In this document: one piece after another, positions 18,007 through 26,115 of the stretch
Layout of the letters: each line of letters opens with the position of its first letter
How positions within the stretch are numbered: position 1 is the first letter of the stretch
Assembly (NCBI GenBank): GCA_036489765.1
Contig: DASXFE010000096.1
Coordinates: forward strand, 62,001 to 126,000
Source of the DNA: DATARH01 sp036489765
GTDB taxonomy: Bacteria; Pseudomonadota; Alphaproteobacteria; ATCC43930; CGMCC-115725
Length of the DNA: 64,000 nt
Reading direction: 5' to 3'
The notes under the pieces: model-generated
Database searches by the model: none
The model's input: the letters and a program-made list of their open reading frames with translations, nothing else
What the model was told of the DNA's origin: nothing
Program-made: the position numbers and the translations under genes

Positions 18007-18516
18007 ATGGCGATCACTAATTTCAGCGGCGCGGTGCCGACCTTTATCCAGCTCCTCGGCGGCCTCAAAGGCGTGCTGTCAAAGCTGGAGGCGCATGCGA
18101 CCGAGCATAAGTGGGATCCCGCCGTGGTGCTGAACACGCGGTTCTATCCCGACATGTTCACGCTGGAGCGCCAGGTGCGCCAGGCCTGCGTGCACGCACA
18201 AGCGGCCGGCCGCGTCGCCGGCGTTGCGCTGCCGAGCCTCGCCGACGAGGACAAAAGTTACGCCGAGATGCAGGCCCGCATCGACAAGGTGATCGATTTC
18301 AACAAGGGCCTGTCGGCGTCAGCGATCGACGGCAAGGAAGACAGCGAAGTGACGCTCGTGATGGGCGGCAACGAGCGGAAATTCAAGGCGCAGAGCTACC
18401 TCTATCATACGGCGATGCCGAACTTTTATTTCCACACGACGACCGCCTACAATATCGTCCGCAGCCTCGGCGTGGAGATCGGCAAGCGCGATTTCATGGG
18501 CCAGGCGCCGTCGTAA
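18007..18516 (+). CDS. DUF1993 family protein
   Basis: The 169-residue protein matches the DUF1993 (DinB-like helical bundle) family. It has an N-terminal helix ending FIQLLGGLKGVLSKLEAHA, then YPDMFTLERQVRQACVHAQ, a mid-region DKSYAEMQARIDKVIDF and a C-terminal LYHTAMPNFYFHTTTAYNIV. The His residues resemble the metal-site positions of the DinB fold, but catalysis is unproven. A GAGAAGGAGAGACC site precedes the ATG. The gene is followed by a strong bidirectional hairpin. Confidence 0.88.
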   Translation: MAITNFSGAVPTFIQLLGGLKGVLSKLEAHATEHKWDPAVVLNTRFYPDMFTLERQVRQACVHAQAAGRVAGVALPSLADEDKSYAEMQARIDKVIDFNKGLSASAIDGKEDSEVTLVMGGNERKFKAQSYLYHTAMPNFYFHTTTAYNIVRSLGVEIGKRDFMGQAPS

Positions 18517-18535
18517 GCGACTGTCACGCTGTGAT

Positions 18536-18570
18536 TAATCCCCTCGCCCGCACTGCGGACGAGGGGATTA
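18536..18570. terminator. Bidirectional terminator hairpin
   Basis: TAATCCCCTCG at 18536-18546 and CGAGGGGATTA at 18560-18570 form a perfect 11-bp stem with a 13-nt loop. It lies exactly between two convergent genes (DUF1993 and the PPOX-fold protein). It has short T/A flanks on both sides. Confidence 0.75.
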
Positions 18571-18573
18571 TCT

Positions 18574-19008
18574 CTAGTCCTTTAGCGCCTCGCCGGCCAG
18601 ATCCTCGGCCCGCTCGATCTTGACGAGCACCGCGTACCCCTTCTTGTCGGGGTCGCGGTCCTTCTCCGGCTTTACCAAACGGCGCCACACCTCCTCGTAT
18701 TCGGGGCCGGAGCGGTGGATTTGGGCGGTGCCGTAGAGGCGGGCGATGCCGCCGCGCGGGAGGAGGCCGGATTCCCGGAGGGCGGGGTTGCGGAAATAGA
18801 TCGTGACCTTGGTGCCGTCGGTCATGTTTTCGGAGGTCGTGCCGGTCCCGCGCTCCCATAGCCCGATATGCTCGTCGTCATAGACCATCGTGCTGCCGCG
18901 CGGGGTCACCTGCGCAAAGCCGCTCGGCAGCGCCGTCGCGACGAGGCAGACATTGGCCGGAAAGGCGGCGCCGATCGGTTCGTGCAGCGCACGCGGGATT
19001 TTTGCCAT
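18574..19008 (-). CDS. Pyridoxamine 5'-phosphate oxidase-fold flavoprotein
   Basis: The 144-residue protein has the split-barrel PPOX fold: LVATALPSGFAQVTPRGSTM is the flavin-binding N-terminal strand set, IGLWERGTGTTSENM follows, and VTIYFRNPALRESG and ARLYGTAQIHRSG lie in the second barrel half. It is probably an FMN- or F420-dependent reductase with an unknown substrate. It follows the methyltransferase gene by 9 nt, so the two are likely cotranscribed. A GAGAGGC site precedes the ATG. Confidence 0.82.
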   Translation of the reverse strand: MAKIPRALHEPIGAAFPANVCLVATALPSGFAQVTPRGSTMVYDDEHIGLWERGTGTTSENMTDGTKVTIYFRNPALRESGLLPRGGIARLYGTAQIHRSGPEYEEVWRRLVKPEKDRDPDKKGYAVLVKIERAEDLAGEALKD

Positions 19009-19017
19009 CGAAGCCTC

Positions 19018-19875
19018 TCAGTTCGTGCGTTTTGCTTGGGCCAGCAGGATGTTGCCGGGCAGGCGAATGCCGGCGCGGGTCACGTAGGGCGAGAACGCGG
19101 CGGCGGTTTCGGTGACGATCGCCCGGCGCACATCGTCGGGCGCCTGCATTTCTTCCATCAGCCGCCAGGCTGGGCCGGCGCCCGAAGAATGCTCGGCCTC
19201 GACGAGGGCGGTGCGGCCGGCTATGTGGAATTGACGCTTCTCGACCGAGATGCCGGCGAACCCGGCTTTCTCAAGGATGTCGCGGAAGCGGTTGGGGTCG
19301 CGGAAGGCCATTGGTCCCGGCGCATTCGGGTCGCCTGGCGCGGGGCGGCCGAGATGCTTGACCGCGATCTCGAACGGGATCTTCCAGTGTACGTTGTCGT
19401 CGAGTGTCGACCACACGGCCATGCACAGCCGGCCGCCCTTCTTCAACGTTTTGTAGAGGTTGGCGAAGGCGGCGAAGGGGTCGGCGAAGAACATGACGCC
19501 GAAGCGTGAGATCACGAGGTCGTAGTCGGGCGCGAAAGCGTGGGTCTGCGCGTCGGCGAGGACGAGCTCGATATTGGTCGCGCCGGAGCTGGCGATGTTC
19601 TGCCGGCATTGCGCGAGCATCGGCTCGGCGAGATCGGCGCCGGTCACCGAGCCGCCGGGCGCGACCGCTGCCGCGAACGGCAGCGTCGTCGCCCCTGTGC
19701 CGCAGCCGATGTCGAGCACGCGCTCGCCCGGCTTCGGCGCGGCCGCCTCCTGCAGGATGTGGGCGACTTCGAGGTTGCGGGATTCCTGGATTGCCGCGCG
19801 GGCGACCCAGCGCGGCCCGGCGACCTCGTTCCAGTATTGCTGCATCGCCGCGTTGGCGACCTGTTCCTCGGGCAT
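19018..19875 (-). CDS. Class I SAM-dependent methyltransferase
   Basis: The 285-residue enzyme carries a textbook motif I, VLDIGCGTGATTLPFA, at about residues 53-68. Motif II acidic strand is VTGADLAEPML, motif IV is YDLVISRFGVMFF, and the post-motif helix-strand is LKKGGRLCMAVWS. This UbiE/MenG-like group includes many small-molecule methyltransferases; the acceptor is unknown. The start MPEEQVANAAM was chosen over an in-frame ATG 27 nt upstream because AAAGG lies just ahead of it. It lies between the GST and PPOX genes in the same direction. Confidence 0.85.
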   Translation of the reverse strand: MPEEQVANAAMQQYWNEVAGPRWVARAAIQESRNLEVAHILQEAAAPKPGERVLDIGCGTGATTLPFAAAVAPGGSVTGADLAEPMLAQCRQNIASSGATNIELVLADAQTHAFAPDYDLVISRFGVMFFADPFAAFANLYKTLKKGGRLCMAVWSTLDDNVHWKIPFEIAVKHLGRPAPGDPNAPGPMAFRDPNRFRDILEKAGFAGISVEKRQFHIAGRTALVEAEHSSGAGPAWRLMEEMQAPDDVRRAIVTETAAAFSPYVTRAGIRLPGNILLAQAKRTN

Positions 19876-19956
19876 GTCGGTGCCTTTCTGCCTACCCCTC
19901 ACCCGTCTCGCTCGCCGTTCCCGCAGCGAACAGGGCGAGGGCGCGCTGCTCGCTGT

Positions 19957-20574
19957 CTAAGCCACGCCTTCCTGCTGCATCGTGCGCTGCACGGCGGGGC
20001 GGGACTTCATGCGTTCGTAATGGGCGGCGACGTTCGGCGGCAGGGTCATGTTGAGGCGGGCGGCGGCCCAGAACTCGACGTAGAACACCGCGGCATCCAT
20101 CGCCGAAAGGTCGTTGCCGCCGAGGTAGTTCTTGCCGGCGAGCGCCTTGTCGAGGATCTGGAAGCCTTTTTCGACCATCTCGCGGCCGCGCGCCTTGACC
20201 GCGTCTTCCTGGTCGGCGGGGCCGAAATTGCCTGGGCGGAAGATGCGCGCGAAGCCTTGCCCATGCATCGTGCCGACCGCGTATTCCATCGCCTCGTAGG
20301 CGCGCAGGCTCGTCTCCATGTCCTGCGGCATCAGTTTTTTGTCGGGATTGGTCATCGCGAGATAGGTCGCGATGACCGGGAACTCGGTCAGGATCGAGCC
20401 GTCGTCGCGCTGCAGCGCCGGCACCTTCGATTTCGAGCTTACCGCAGTGAAGCCGGGCTGATACTGCGCGCCCTCGCGCAGGCTGACGGCTTCGAGCTCG
20501 TAGGGCTTGCCGATCTCTTCGAGGAGCACGTGGATGCCGATCGAGCAGACGCCGGGGGCGTAATAGAGCTTCAT
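19957..20574 (-). CDS. Glutathione S-transferase (beta-class-like)
   Basis: The 205-residue protein begins MKLYYAPGVCSIGIHVLLEE, the beta-class GST signature with catalytic Cys10 or the nearby Ser. KSKVPALQRDDGS provides the cis-Pro and glutathione contacts. The C-terminal domain contains NYLGGNDLSAMDAAVFY, the N-capping box. It probably conjugates or reduces small electrophiles in the cytosol. GAGG lies upstream of the ATG; the longer in-frame start would extend into a repeat and is rejected. It lies downstream of the CoA-transferase gene with a family C half-repeat between. Confidence 0.88.
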   Translation of the reverse strand: MKLYYAPGVCSIGIHVLLEEIGKPYELEAVSLREGAQYQPGFTAVSSKSKVPALQRDDGSILTEFPVIATYLAMTNPDKKLMPQDMETSLRAYEAMEYAVGTMHGQGFARIFRPGNFGPADQEDAVKARGREMVEKGFQILDKALAGKNYLGGNDLSAMDAAVFYVEFWAAARLNMTLPPNVAAHYERMKSRPAVQRTMQQEGVA

Positions 20575-20603
20575 GGGGTGCCTCGCTTTGTTAAGCCTGT
20601 CCG

Positions 20604-20652
20604 TCCGCTCCCTCTCCCTCTCCCCCCAATGGGCGGCGGAGAGGGGACGTTC
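20604..20652. repeat. Half-unit of a CCCTCTCC-type intergenic repeat (family C)
   Basis: TCCCTCTCCCTCTCCCCCCA followed by TGGGCGGCGGAGAGGGGA forms a short hairpin. It matches the right half of the longer copy at 30819-30955. It sits between the CoA-transferase and GST genes. Confidence 0.55.
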
Positions 20653-20653
20653 G

Positions 20654-21898
20654 TCAGGTTCCGGTGACGATGTCGTCGGCCTTGAGGCCATCGATCTCGG
20701 ACTGGCTCATGCCCAGCCAGGATTTGAGGACCTCGGAGCTGTTGCCGCCGAGGAGGGGCGAGGGCTTGACGCGGGGCGGCTGGCCGTCGAAGCGGACGGG
20801 CCAGGCCGGCATCTTGACCTTGCCGGTCGTCGGGTGGTCGATCGTCTGCATGATGCCGCGCTCGGCGAGCGACTCGTCGGCCATCAGCTCGACCGTGTCG
20901 AACACGGCGCCGGCCGGGACGCCGGCGGCGCCGATGATCTTCATCGCGTCTTCCTTGGAGTGCTCGTGGGTCCAGGCCGAGATGATCGCGTCGACCTCGG
21001 CGGCGTGCTCGGCGCGCGCGTTCTGCGTGTCGTAGCGCGCATCGCCCTTGAGGTCCTCGCGGCCGATCGCCTTCAACAGGCGTTGCCAGTGCTCGGGGTT
21101 GCCGCGGCTGCAGAAGACGTAGACGTAGTCATTCGGCCCGCCCGGCTTGCACGGGTAGAGCGCCGACGGGACGAGCCCGCCCGGCGCCGACTTGGCGCTG
21201 CCGCCGCGGGCCGGCGCCTTGCCCGAACCCTGGGTGCGCGAGAAGGGCACGCGCATGTAGTGGATCATCGCGTCCTGCATCGCGACCTGGAGCCGGCGAC
21301 CCTGGCCGGTCTTGGTGCGCTTGTAGAGCGCCGAGAGGAGGCTGATCGCCATCAGCATGCCGGTGCCGGTGTCGCCAAAGCTGGGGCCCGGCTTGACCGG
21401 GGGGCCGCTGCCCTCGCCGGTGACGCTGGTCGGGCCGCCCGCAGCCTGCGCGATCATGTCGAAGGCGAGGTTGTGCTCGTAGGGGCTGCCGGCGCCGAAA
21501 CCCTTGACCTGGCAATAGATGATGCCGGGGTTGAGCTTCTTCACTTCGTCATAGCCGAGGCCCAGGCGCTCGATCGTGCCGGGCGCCATGTTCTCGATCG
21601 TGACGTCGGCCTGCTTCAAGAGCTCCTTGACGATCTCAAGCCCGCGCGGGGATTTGAGGTCGAGCGTCAGCGACTTCTTGTTGGCGTTGAACTGGTGGAA
21701 ATACCACGGGTCCTTGTCGGGCGCGCCGGGGCCGGCCAGACGGCGGCCGGGGTCGCCGACGCGCGTGTTCTCGATCTTGACCACTTCGGCGCCGAGCCAC
21801 GCCAGGCTCTCGGTGCAGGACGGGCCCGCCTCGAACTGGGTGAAATCGACGACCTTGATGCCTTCGAGGCAATCGACCTCAACGCCCATATTCGCCAT
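20654..21898 (-). CDS. Family III CoA-transferase (CaiB/formyl-CoA transferase-like)
   Basis: The 414-residue protein is a CaiB-BaiF/Frc family member that moves CoA between carboxylic acids. It contains LEGIKVVDFTQFEAGPSCTE at the N-terminus, GAEVVKIENTRVGDPGRR, SLTLDLKSPRG and the active-site Asp at residue 176 in FGDTGTGM. Later come QLQVAMQDAM-like helices and DDPR-type contacts. GGAGGAAGCGGCG precedes the ATG; an upstream in-frame extension runs into a repeat. Substrates are unassigned; oxalate/formate, carnitine or other acyl groups are possible. It likely heads an operon with the GST, methyltransferase and PPOX genes. Confidence 0.88.
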   Translation of the reverse strand: MANMGVEVDCLEGIKVVDFTQFEAGPSCTESLAWLGAEVVKIENTRVGDPGRRLAGPGAPDKDPWYFHQFNANKKSLTLDLKSPRGLEIVKELLKQADVTIENMAPGTIERLGLGYDEVKKLNPGIIYCQVKGFGAGSPYEHNLAFDMIAQAAGGPTSVTGEGSGPPVKPGPSFGDTGTGMLMAISLLSALYKRTKTGQGRRLQVAMQDAMIHYMRVPFSRTQGSGKAPARGGSAKSAPGGLVPSALYPCKPGGPNDYVYVFCSRGNPEHWQRLLKAIGREDLKGDARYDTQNARAEHAAEVDAIISAWTHEHSKEDAMKIIGAAGVPAGAVFDTVELMADESLAERGIMQTIDHPTTGKVKMPAWPVRFDGQPPRVKPSPLLGGNSSEVLKSWLGMSQSEIDGLKADDIVTGT

Positions 21899-22224
21899 CG
21901 CCGCTTCCTCCGCGATAAGGATTGGTTCCTGGGGGTGACGATAGCGCATCCCGGCGAGGGGCGGTACAGCGGCGTAGGATGGGCTGACCGTCGGCGAAGC
22001 CCATCGGTCGGATTCTCGACGCGCAGGACGCGGAGGAGCCGGCGTGAAACGCAAGAGTAGAGTTCACCACGGAGACACGAGGCACTGAGTTTGCCGGGGC
22101 TCGGTCGCCTCAGTGCCTCTGCGGTGACTAATGCGGTTTCGCCGCGGCCCAGCGTGTCCGCGTCCTCTGCGCCCAAGTATTGTTTTGACAGGCTTCGCTG
22201 CGCTCAACCCGTCCTACGGCAGCG
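21899..22224. other. Intergenic region mostly made of a family A repeat
   Basis: This 326-bp gap between two leftward genes contains the family A copy at 22010-22188 and, adjacent to the CoA-transferase gene, about 110 bp that presumably hold its promoter. No gene is recognisable. Confidence 0.5.
22010..22188. repeat. Nested palindromic intergenic repeat, family A copy 2
   Basis: The outer arms CGCGCAGGACGCGGAGG and CGCGTCCTCTGCGC enclose inner arms CACCACGGAGACACGAGGCA and CAGTGCCTCTGCGGTGA. Sequence and order match the other family A copies. Confidence 0.7.
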
Positions 22225-23403
22225 CTATTTCCGTTCGAGCCGCGCCAGGTGCTTTTCGACGAGATGGCAGAAGAGGGCGCTGCCGAGGGGGAGGGCGGCG
22301 TCGTTGAAATCGTAGCCGGGGTTGTGGACCTCGCAGGCGCCTTCGCCGTCGCCGTTGCCGATCTGGATATAGGCGCCGGGCACCTTTTCCAGCATGTAGG
22401 AGAAATCCTCGCTCGCCATCGTCAAGGGGCCCTGCCGGTTGACGTTTTCGGGGCCGACGACCTCGGCGGCGCAATCCGCGATGAAATCGGTCTCGTCGAC
22501 GTGATTGAGGAGAGCCGGGAAGAGGGCGCGGAAGTCCAGTTCCGCCTTGGCGCCGAACCCGGCGGCGATGCTTTCGGCGAGCGTGCGCATGCGGTCTTCG
22601 ACGAGCCGCATCGTTTCCTTCGAGAAGCATCGCACCGTACCGCGCAGCACGGCCTTTTCGGGAATGACATTGTAAGCGTCCCCGCCGTGGATCTGCGTCA
22701 CGCTGACGACGCAGGTGTCGACCGGGCGGACGTTGCGAGCGACGATCGTTTGCAAGGCGCTCGTGATCTGCGCGGCGACGATGACCGGGTCGATCCCGGC
22801 CTCGGGTCGGGCGCCGTGCGCGCCCCGGCCGGTGATCGCGATGTCGAAGAACGCGCCGCCGGCCATCATCGCGCCGGCCCGGATCTGGAATTTGCCGACC
22901 GCGAGGCCAGGCCGGTTGTGCATGCCGTAGATCGCCTCGCACGGGAAGCGGTCGAAAAGCCCGTCCTTGACCATCGCCTCGGCGCCGCCGAGCCCTTCCT
23001 CGGCCGGCTGGAAAATGAAATGTACGGTGCCGTCGAAATTCTTGGTCTCGGCAAGGTACTTGGCGGCGCCGAGCAGCATCGTCGTGTGGCCGTCATGGCC
23101 GCAGGCGTGCATCCGGCCGGCGTTTTGCGAGCGGTGGGTGAACTGGTTCGCCTCAAGGATCGGCAGGCAATCCATATCGGCCCTGAGCCCGATCGAACGC
23201 GGCGAGTTGCCGAAGCTGAGCCGGCCGACGAGCCCGGTCTTGCCGATATTGCGGTGCACCTCGATGCCGAACCCGGCAAGCTTTTCGGCGACGAGGTCGG
23301 AGGTGCGCTGCTCCTCGAACCCCAGTTCCGGATGGGCGTGGATGTCGCGGCGCCACTCGGTGAGGTTGTCGTGGTGTTCGCGGATGCGGTCGAGGATCGG
23401 CAT
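22225..23403 (-). CDS. M20-family amidohydrolase (hippurate hydrolase-like)
   Basis: The 392-residue zinc amidohydrolase belongs to the M20D group that cleaves N-acyl amino acids or hippurate-like amides. It shows RRDIHAHPELGFEEQRTSD at the N-terminus, the first metal motif ACGHDGHTTMLLGAA at about residues 103-117, and the catalytic Glu pair QPAEEGLGGAEAM. The lid domain includes IVARNVRPVDTCVVSV, and a C-terminal metal ligand follows SEDFSYML. GGAGACCTGC precedes the ATG. A TauE-like permease gene lies 22 nt away on the upstream side, so cotranscription is likely. Confidence 0.9.
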   Translation of the reverse strand: MPILDRIREHHDNLTEWRRDIHAHPELGFEEQRTSDLVAEKLAGFGIEVHRNIGKTGLVGRLSFGNSPRSIGLRADMDCLPILEANQFTHRSQNAGRMHACGHDGHTTMLLGAAKYLAETKNFDGTVHFIFQPAEEGLGGAEAMVKDGLFDRFPCEAIYGMHNRPGLAVGKFQIRAGAMMAGGAFFDIAITGRGAHGARPEAGIDPVIVAAQITSALQTIVARNVRPVDTCVVSVTQIHGGDAYNVIPEKAVLRGTVRCFSKETMRLVEDRMRTLAESIAAGFGAKAELDFRALFPALLNHVDETDFIADCAAEVVGPENVNRQGPLTMASEDFSYMLEKVPGAYIQIGNGDGEGACEVHNPGYDFNDAALPLGSALFCHLVEKHLARLERK

Positions 23404-23424
23404 GCAGGTCTCCAGGTGCGTCCG

Positions 23425-24180
23425 TCACCATAGCGCGGTGCGTGCGGCGGCGGCGAGGGTGTAAAGCCCCGACGCGCCGAGCACCCCGATCGCCAGCATC
23501 GCCGCCCGGACCGGGTCGAGCCGGTCGCCGACCCTGAGGCCGACGATCCCGCCGACCCAGGCGAACGGCACGAGGCTCGCCGCGGTCAGCCAGACATGGG
23601 CCGGCATGCCGAAGAAGACGGTCTCGGCGGCGACGGTCGCGGCATAGATGAAGAAGAAGAATGAAAGGAGCGTTGCGCGGGCGAGCTGAGCTGGCGCGCC
23701 GGCGAGCATCAGGTAGATGAGCACCGGCGGGCCCGACATCCCCACAAGCGCGGTGGCGGCACCGGCGACGACCCCGAAGAGCAGATCGCCGACCGGGCTC
23801 AGGGCGAGGATCGGATGGCGGCCGGTCCAGCGGCTTTCCGCCAGCACCAGCGCGAAGACGACGACGAGCGCCCCGGCTGCGGCGCGTACGGCGAGCGGGT
23901 TCGCATAAGAAAAGGCGAGAAGGCCGAGCGGCAATCCGGCAAAGCTGCCGAGCGTCAGGCGGGTCAGGAGGCGCGGCTCGACCGATTTCCTGACGCCTGG
24001 GACGACGACCACGGACATCGCGAGGCTCAACACGAGAATGATCCTGATCGCCTCGTCGGGGGGCGCCAGGATCAGGAAGAACGGCACCGCGAGCACGGCA
24101 AATCCGAACCCGTTCGTCGCCTGCAACAGCGCGGCGAAAAAGCAGGTCGCCGCCATCCCGGCCCAGGCGATCACGGGCAT
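23425..24180 (-). CDS. TauE/SafE-family membrane permease
   Basis: The 251-residue inner-membrane protein has about eight hydrophobic segments and the typical duplicated TauE/SafE layout. The first repeat has LLQATNGFGFAVLAVPFF (conserved glycines in TM1/2). The second has FGVVAGAATALVGMSGPPVL. The family exports sulfite or sulfoacetate-type organosulfur anions; the substrate here is unknown. The start MPVIAWAGMAATCFF was chosen because the upstream extension falls in a family A repeat. It precedes the M20 amidohydrolase in a likely two-gene unit. Confidence 0.85.
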   Translation of the reverse strand: MPVIAWAGMAATCFFAALLQATNGFGFAVLAVPFFLILAPPDEAIRIILVLSLAMSVVVVPGVRKSVEPRLLTRLTLGSFAGLPLGLLAFSYANPLAVRAAAGALVVVFALVLAESRWTGRHPILALSPVGDLLFGVVAGAATALVGMSGPPVLIYLMLAGAPAQLARATLLSFFFFIYAATVAAETVFFGMPAHVWLTAASLVPFAWVGGIVGLRVGDRLDPVRAAMLAIGVLGASGLYTLAAAARTALW

Positions 24181-24195
24181 TGTTTGTTTCTGGAA

Positions 24196-24372
24196 GAAAG
24201 GTTCACCGCGGAGACACGAAGGGCACGAAGGCGCGCGGAGCACGCAACAAATTTATCCACAATGACACGGTGTGACGGTGAGGAAACGAGTCGCTGTCAC
24301 CTCATTGCCTCACCGTCTCATTGTGAATTTCTGGCGCTTCGCCCCATTTCTTCGTGCTCTTCGTACCCTTTG
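24196..24372. repeat. Nested palindromic intergenic repeat, family A copy 3
   Basis: The outer arms GAGACACGAAGGGCACGAAG and CTTCGTGCTCTTCGTACCC enclose inner arms CACAATGACACGGTG...GACGGTGAGG and CCTCACCGTCTCATTGTG. The inner arm is nearly identical to that of the copy at 39520. Confidence 0.7.
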
Positions 24373-24383
24373 ACGCGAGCCTC

Positions 24384-24692
24384 TTATGACCCTCGCCGGA
24401 GGGAGAAGGCGCCGGGGACGGAGCGGTCGGTTTCGACGAGGCAGTAGCCGCAGCAGAAACGGTTGACGAAGGCGTGGGCGAAGGCGGCGTCCTCGAAATA
24501 GAAGGCGACTGCGTCGTTGACGATGCCGGCGACCCCGGCCGGGGCCGAGGCCCAGCCGTCGCGGCCGCAGGTCTCGTCGAGCCAGGCGTGCATCGTCGCA
24601 AGCTGGCGGCCGAACCCGTCGGGCGGCACGGCGAGGCGGACTCGCACGGGGAAGGCCCGGTCGGTATCGCGTTGCAGCGGTCGGGCTGGCAT
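24384..24692 (-). CDS. Small protein of unknown function
   Basis: This 102-residue frame begins MPARPLQRDTDRAFPVRVRL and has good coding character: an acidic helix QLATMHAWLDETCGRDGW, then DAVAFYFEDAAFAHAFVNRF and a cysteine cluster FCCGYC near the C-terminus. I do not recognise a family and no clear ribosome site is present, so confidence is moderate. It lies downstream of the Fsr-like MFS gene in the same direction. The cysteines could bind a metal, but that is speculation. Confidence 0.5.
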   Translation of the reverse strand: MPARPLQRDTDRAFPVRVRLAVPPDGFGRQLATMHAWLDETCGRDGWASAPAGVAGIVNDAVAFYFEDAAFAHAFVNRFCCGYCLVETDRSVPGAFSLRRGS

Positions 24693-24760
24693 GGTCGTTG
24701 GCCGATGTTCGTTGTTTGTTCGCTTGCGATTATAACGTCGCCATCCCGCCTGTCGAGGGG

Positions 24761-25960
24761 TTATGCGCGGCCGCCGGCGTCGCGCAGATGCGGGCCGAGG
24801 AGCCAGGCGAGCGGGAGCGTGATCAGCACGACCGCGGCGACGAGGATCATCATCACCGGAACGCTGGCGAGGTCGCTCGCCGCGCCGTAGATCACTGGCG
24901 CGAGCGCGCCCGAGCCGACCGCGCCCGTATAGAAGATGCTGAACGCGCGCTGGCGCTTCTCCGGCGCGACGAGCTCGGGGACCGTGCCGTAGAGGACCGA
25001 CGAGGTGCCGTTGAGCGCGATGCCGATCAGCGGCAGGACGGCGAGGCCGGCGTAGAGCGGCAAGGGGATGAGCGCGAGGATGCCGAGAGCGGTCGCGCCC
25101 TCGGTCAGCCAGGTCGCGCGCACCATCCCGATTCGATTGCCGAGCCAGCCGCAGACGAGCTTGCCGGTCGCGCCGCCGGCAAAGATGAGCGTGAGCGCGA
25201 CGCCGATCATCGGCAGATCGGCGCCCTTCATCTTCAAGAGGAACGGCAGGAAGGTCAGGAACCCCATCCGCGTCGCGCTGTCGATCATCGAGATAGAGAG
25301 GAGGAGCGGGAAGCCGCGGCCGCTGCCGGCGGGGGCCTCGGCCTTGTCTTCCTTGGCCGGCGTGGCGCCGCGTCCGGGGAGGTTGCGCACGGCGAGGATC
25401 GCGGCGGCGGCCGCAAGCCCGACGATGCCGATGACGGTCGTCGTGCCGCGCCACGGCATCAGCGTGAGCAGCCAGGCTGTCGCCGCCGGGAAGGCCATCT
25501 TGCCGAGGTCGCCGGAGAAATTATAGCTGGCGAGCGCCGAACGCGACCTTGCGCCGGGGAAGGCTTGGGCGACGAGGTTCGCGGCGATCGGATGCTGGAC
25601 GCTCGACCCCATCCCGCCGATGACGAGCGCCGCGATCAGCATCCAGAACCCGTGGCTCGCCCCGGCGGTCAGGTAGCCGAGCCCGGCGAGCGCCGTCCCG
25701 AGCCCGAGCAGGACCGGCCCGCCGATCCGCTCGGCAACCGCGCCGGCCGGCACCTGAAACCCGGCCATCGCGCCGACATAGAGCGCGCGCAGGATGCCGA
25801 CCTCGGCATAGTCGAGGGTGAACTCGGTCTGCCACAGGGGCAGCAGCACGTAGAGCAGGTCGGTATAGCCGTCGTGCAGGATATGCGCCCCGCAGGCGAC
25901 CCCCATCACCCGCCGCTGCGCCCCCTGAAACCGACCCCATGTGGTCGAGACGAACGACAT
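24761..25960 (-). CDS. MFS transporter, fosmidomycin-resistance (Fsr) type
   Basis: This 399-residue, 12-TM carrier begins MSFVSTTWGRFQGAQRRVMG. Diagnostic parts are GAHILHDGYTDLLYVLLPLW in TM1, the loop VAERIGGPVLLGLGTALAG, and FSIFYTGAVGSGALAPVIYG near TM11, all typical of Fsr/efflux-type MFS. It probably exports a small organic compound from the cytosol. The ATG at 25960 was chosen because upstream in-frame codons lie in a promoter/repeat region. It is divergent from the second ThDP enzyme. Confidence 0.82.
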   Translation of the reverse strand: MSFVSTTWGRFQGAQRRVMGVACGAHILHDGYTDLLYVLLPLWQTEFTLDYAEVGILRALYVGAMAGFQVPAGAVAERIGGPVLLGLGTALAGLGYLTAGASHGFWMLIAALVIGGMGSSVQHPIAANLVAQAFPGARSRSALASYNFSGDLGKMAFPAATAWLLTLMPWRGTTTVIGIVGLAAAAAILAVRNLPGRGATPAKEDKAEAPAGSGRGFPLLLSISMIDSATRMGFLTFLPFLLKMKGADLPMIGVALTLIFAGGATGKLVCGWLGNRIGMVRATWLTEGATALGILALIPLPLYAGLAVLPLIGIALNGTSSVLYGTVPELVAPEKRQRAFSIFYTGAVGSGALAPVIYGAASDLASVPVMMILVAAVVLITLPLAWLLGPHLRDAGGRA

Positions 25961-26022
25961 GCCGCGATGCTGAGCCGATGACCATTTGATGGCAATTGTT
26001 TCCGTTCGATGACAGCCACTAT

Positions 26023-26080
26023 CGGACCGCGGGCGTCCCGCCGCGTCGACAGAAAGAGCGGGCGGGACGCCCGAGGTCCG
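26023..26080. repeat. GGGCGGGACGCCCG palindrome, family B copy 1
   Basis: CGGACCGCGGGCGTCCCGCC and GGCGGGACGCCCGAGGTCCG form a nearly perfect 20-bp stem with an 18-nt loop. It lies in the divergent promoter region between the Fsr-like MFS and ThDP enzyme genes. Related copies lie at 27861 and 53319. Confidence 0.7.
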
Positions 26081-26115
26081 GGTAAGCTTCCCCGCAAATC
26101 TCACGGGAGGGCGCG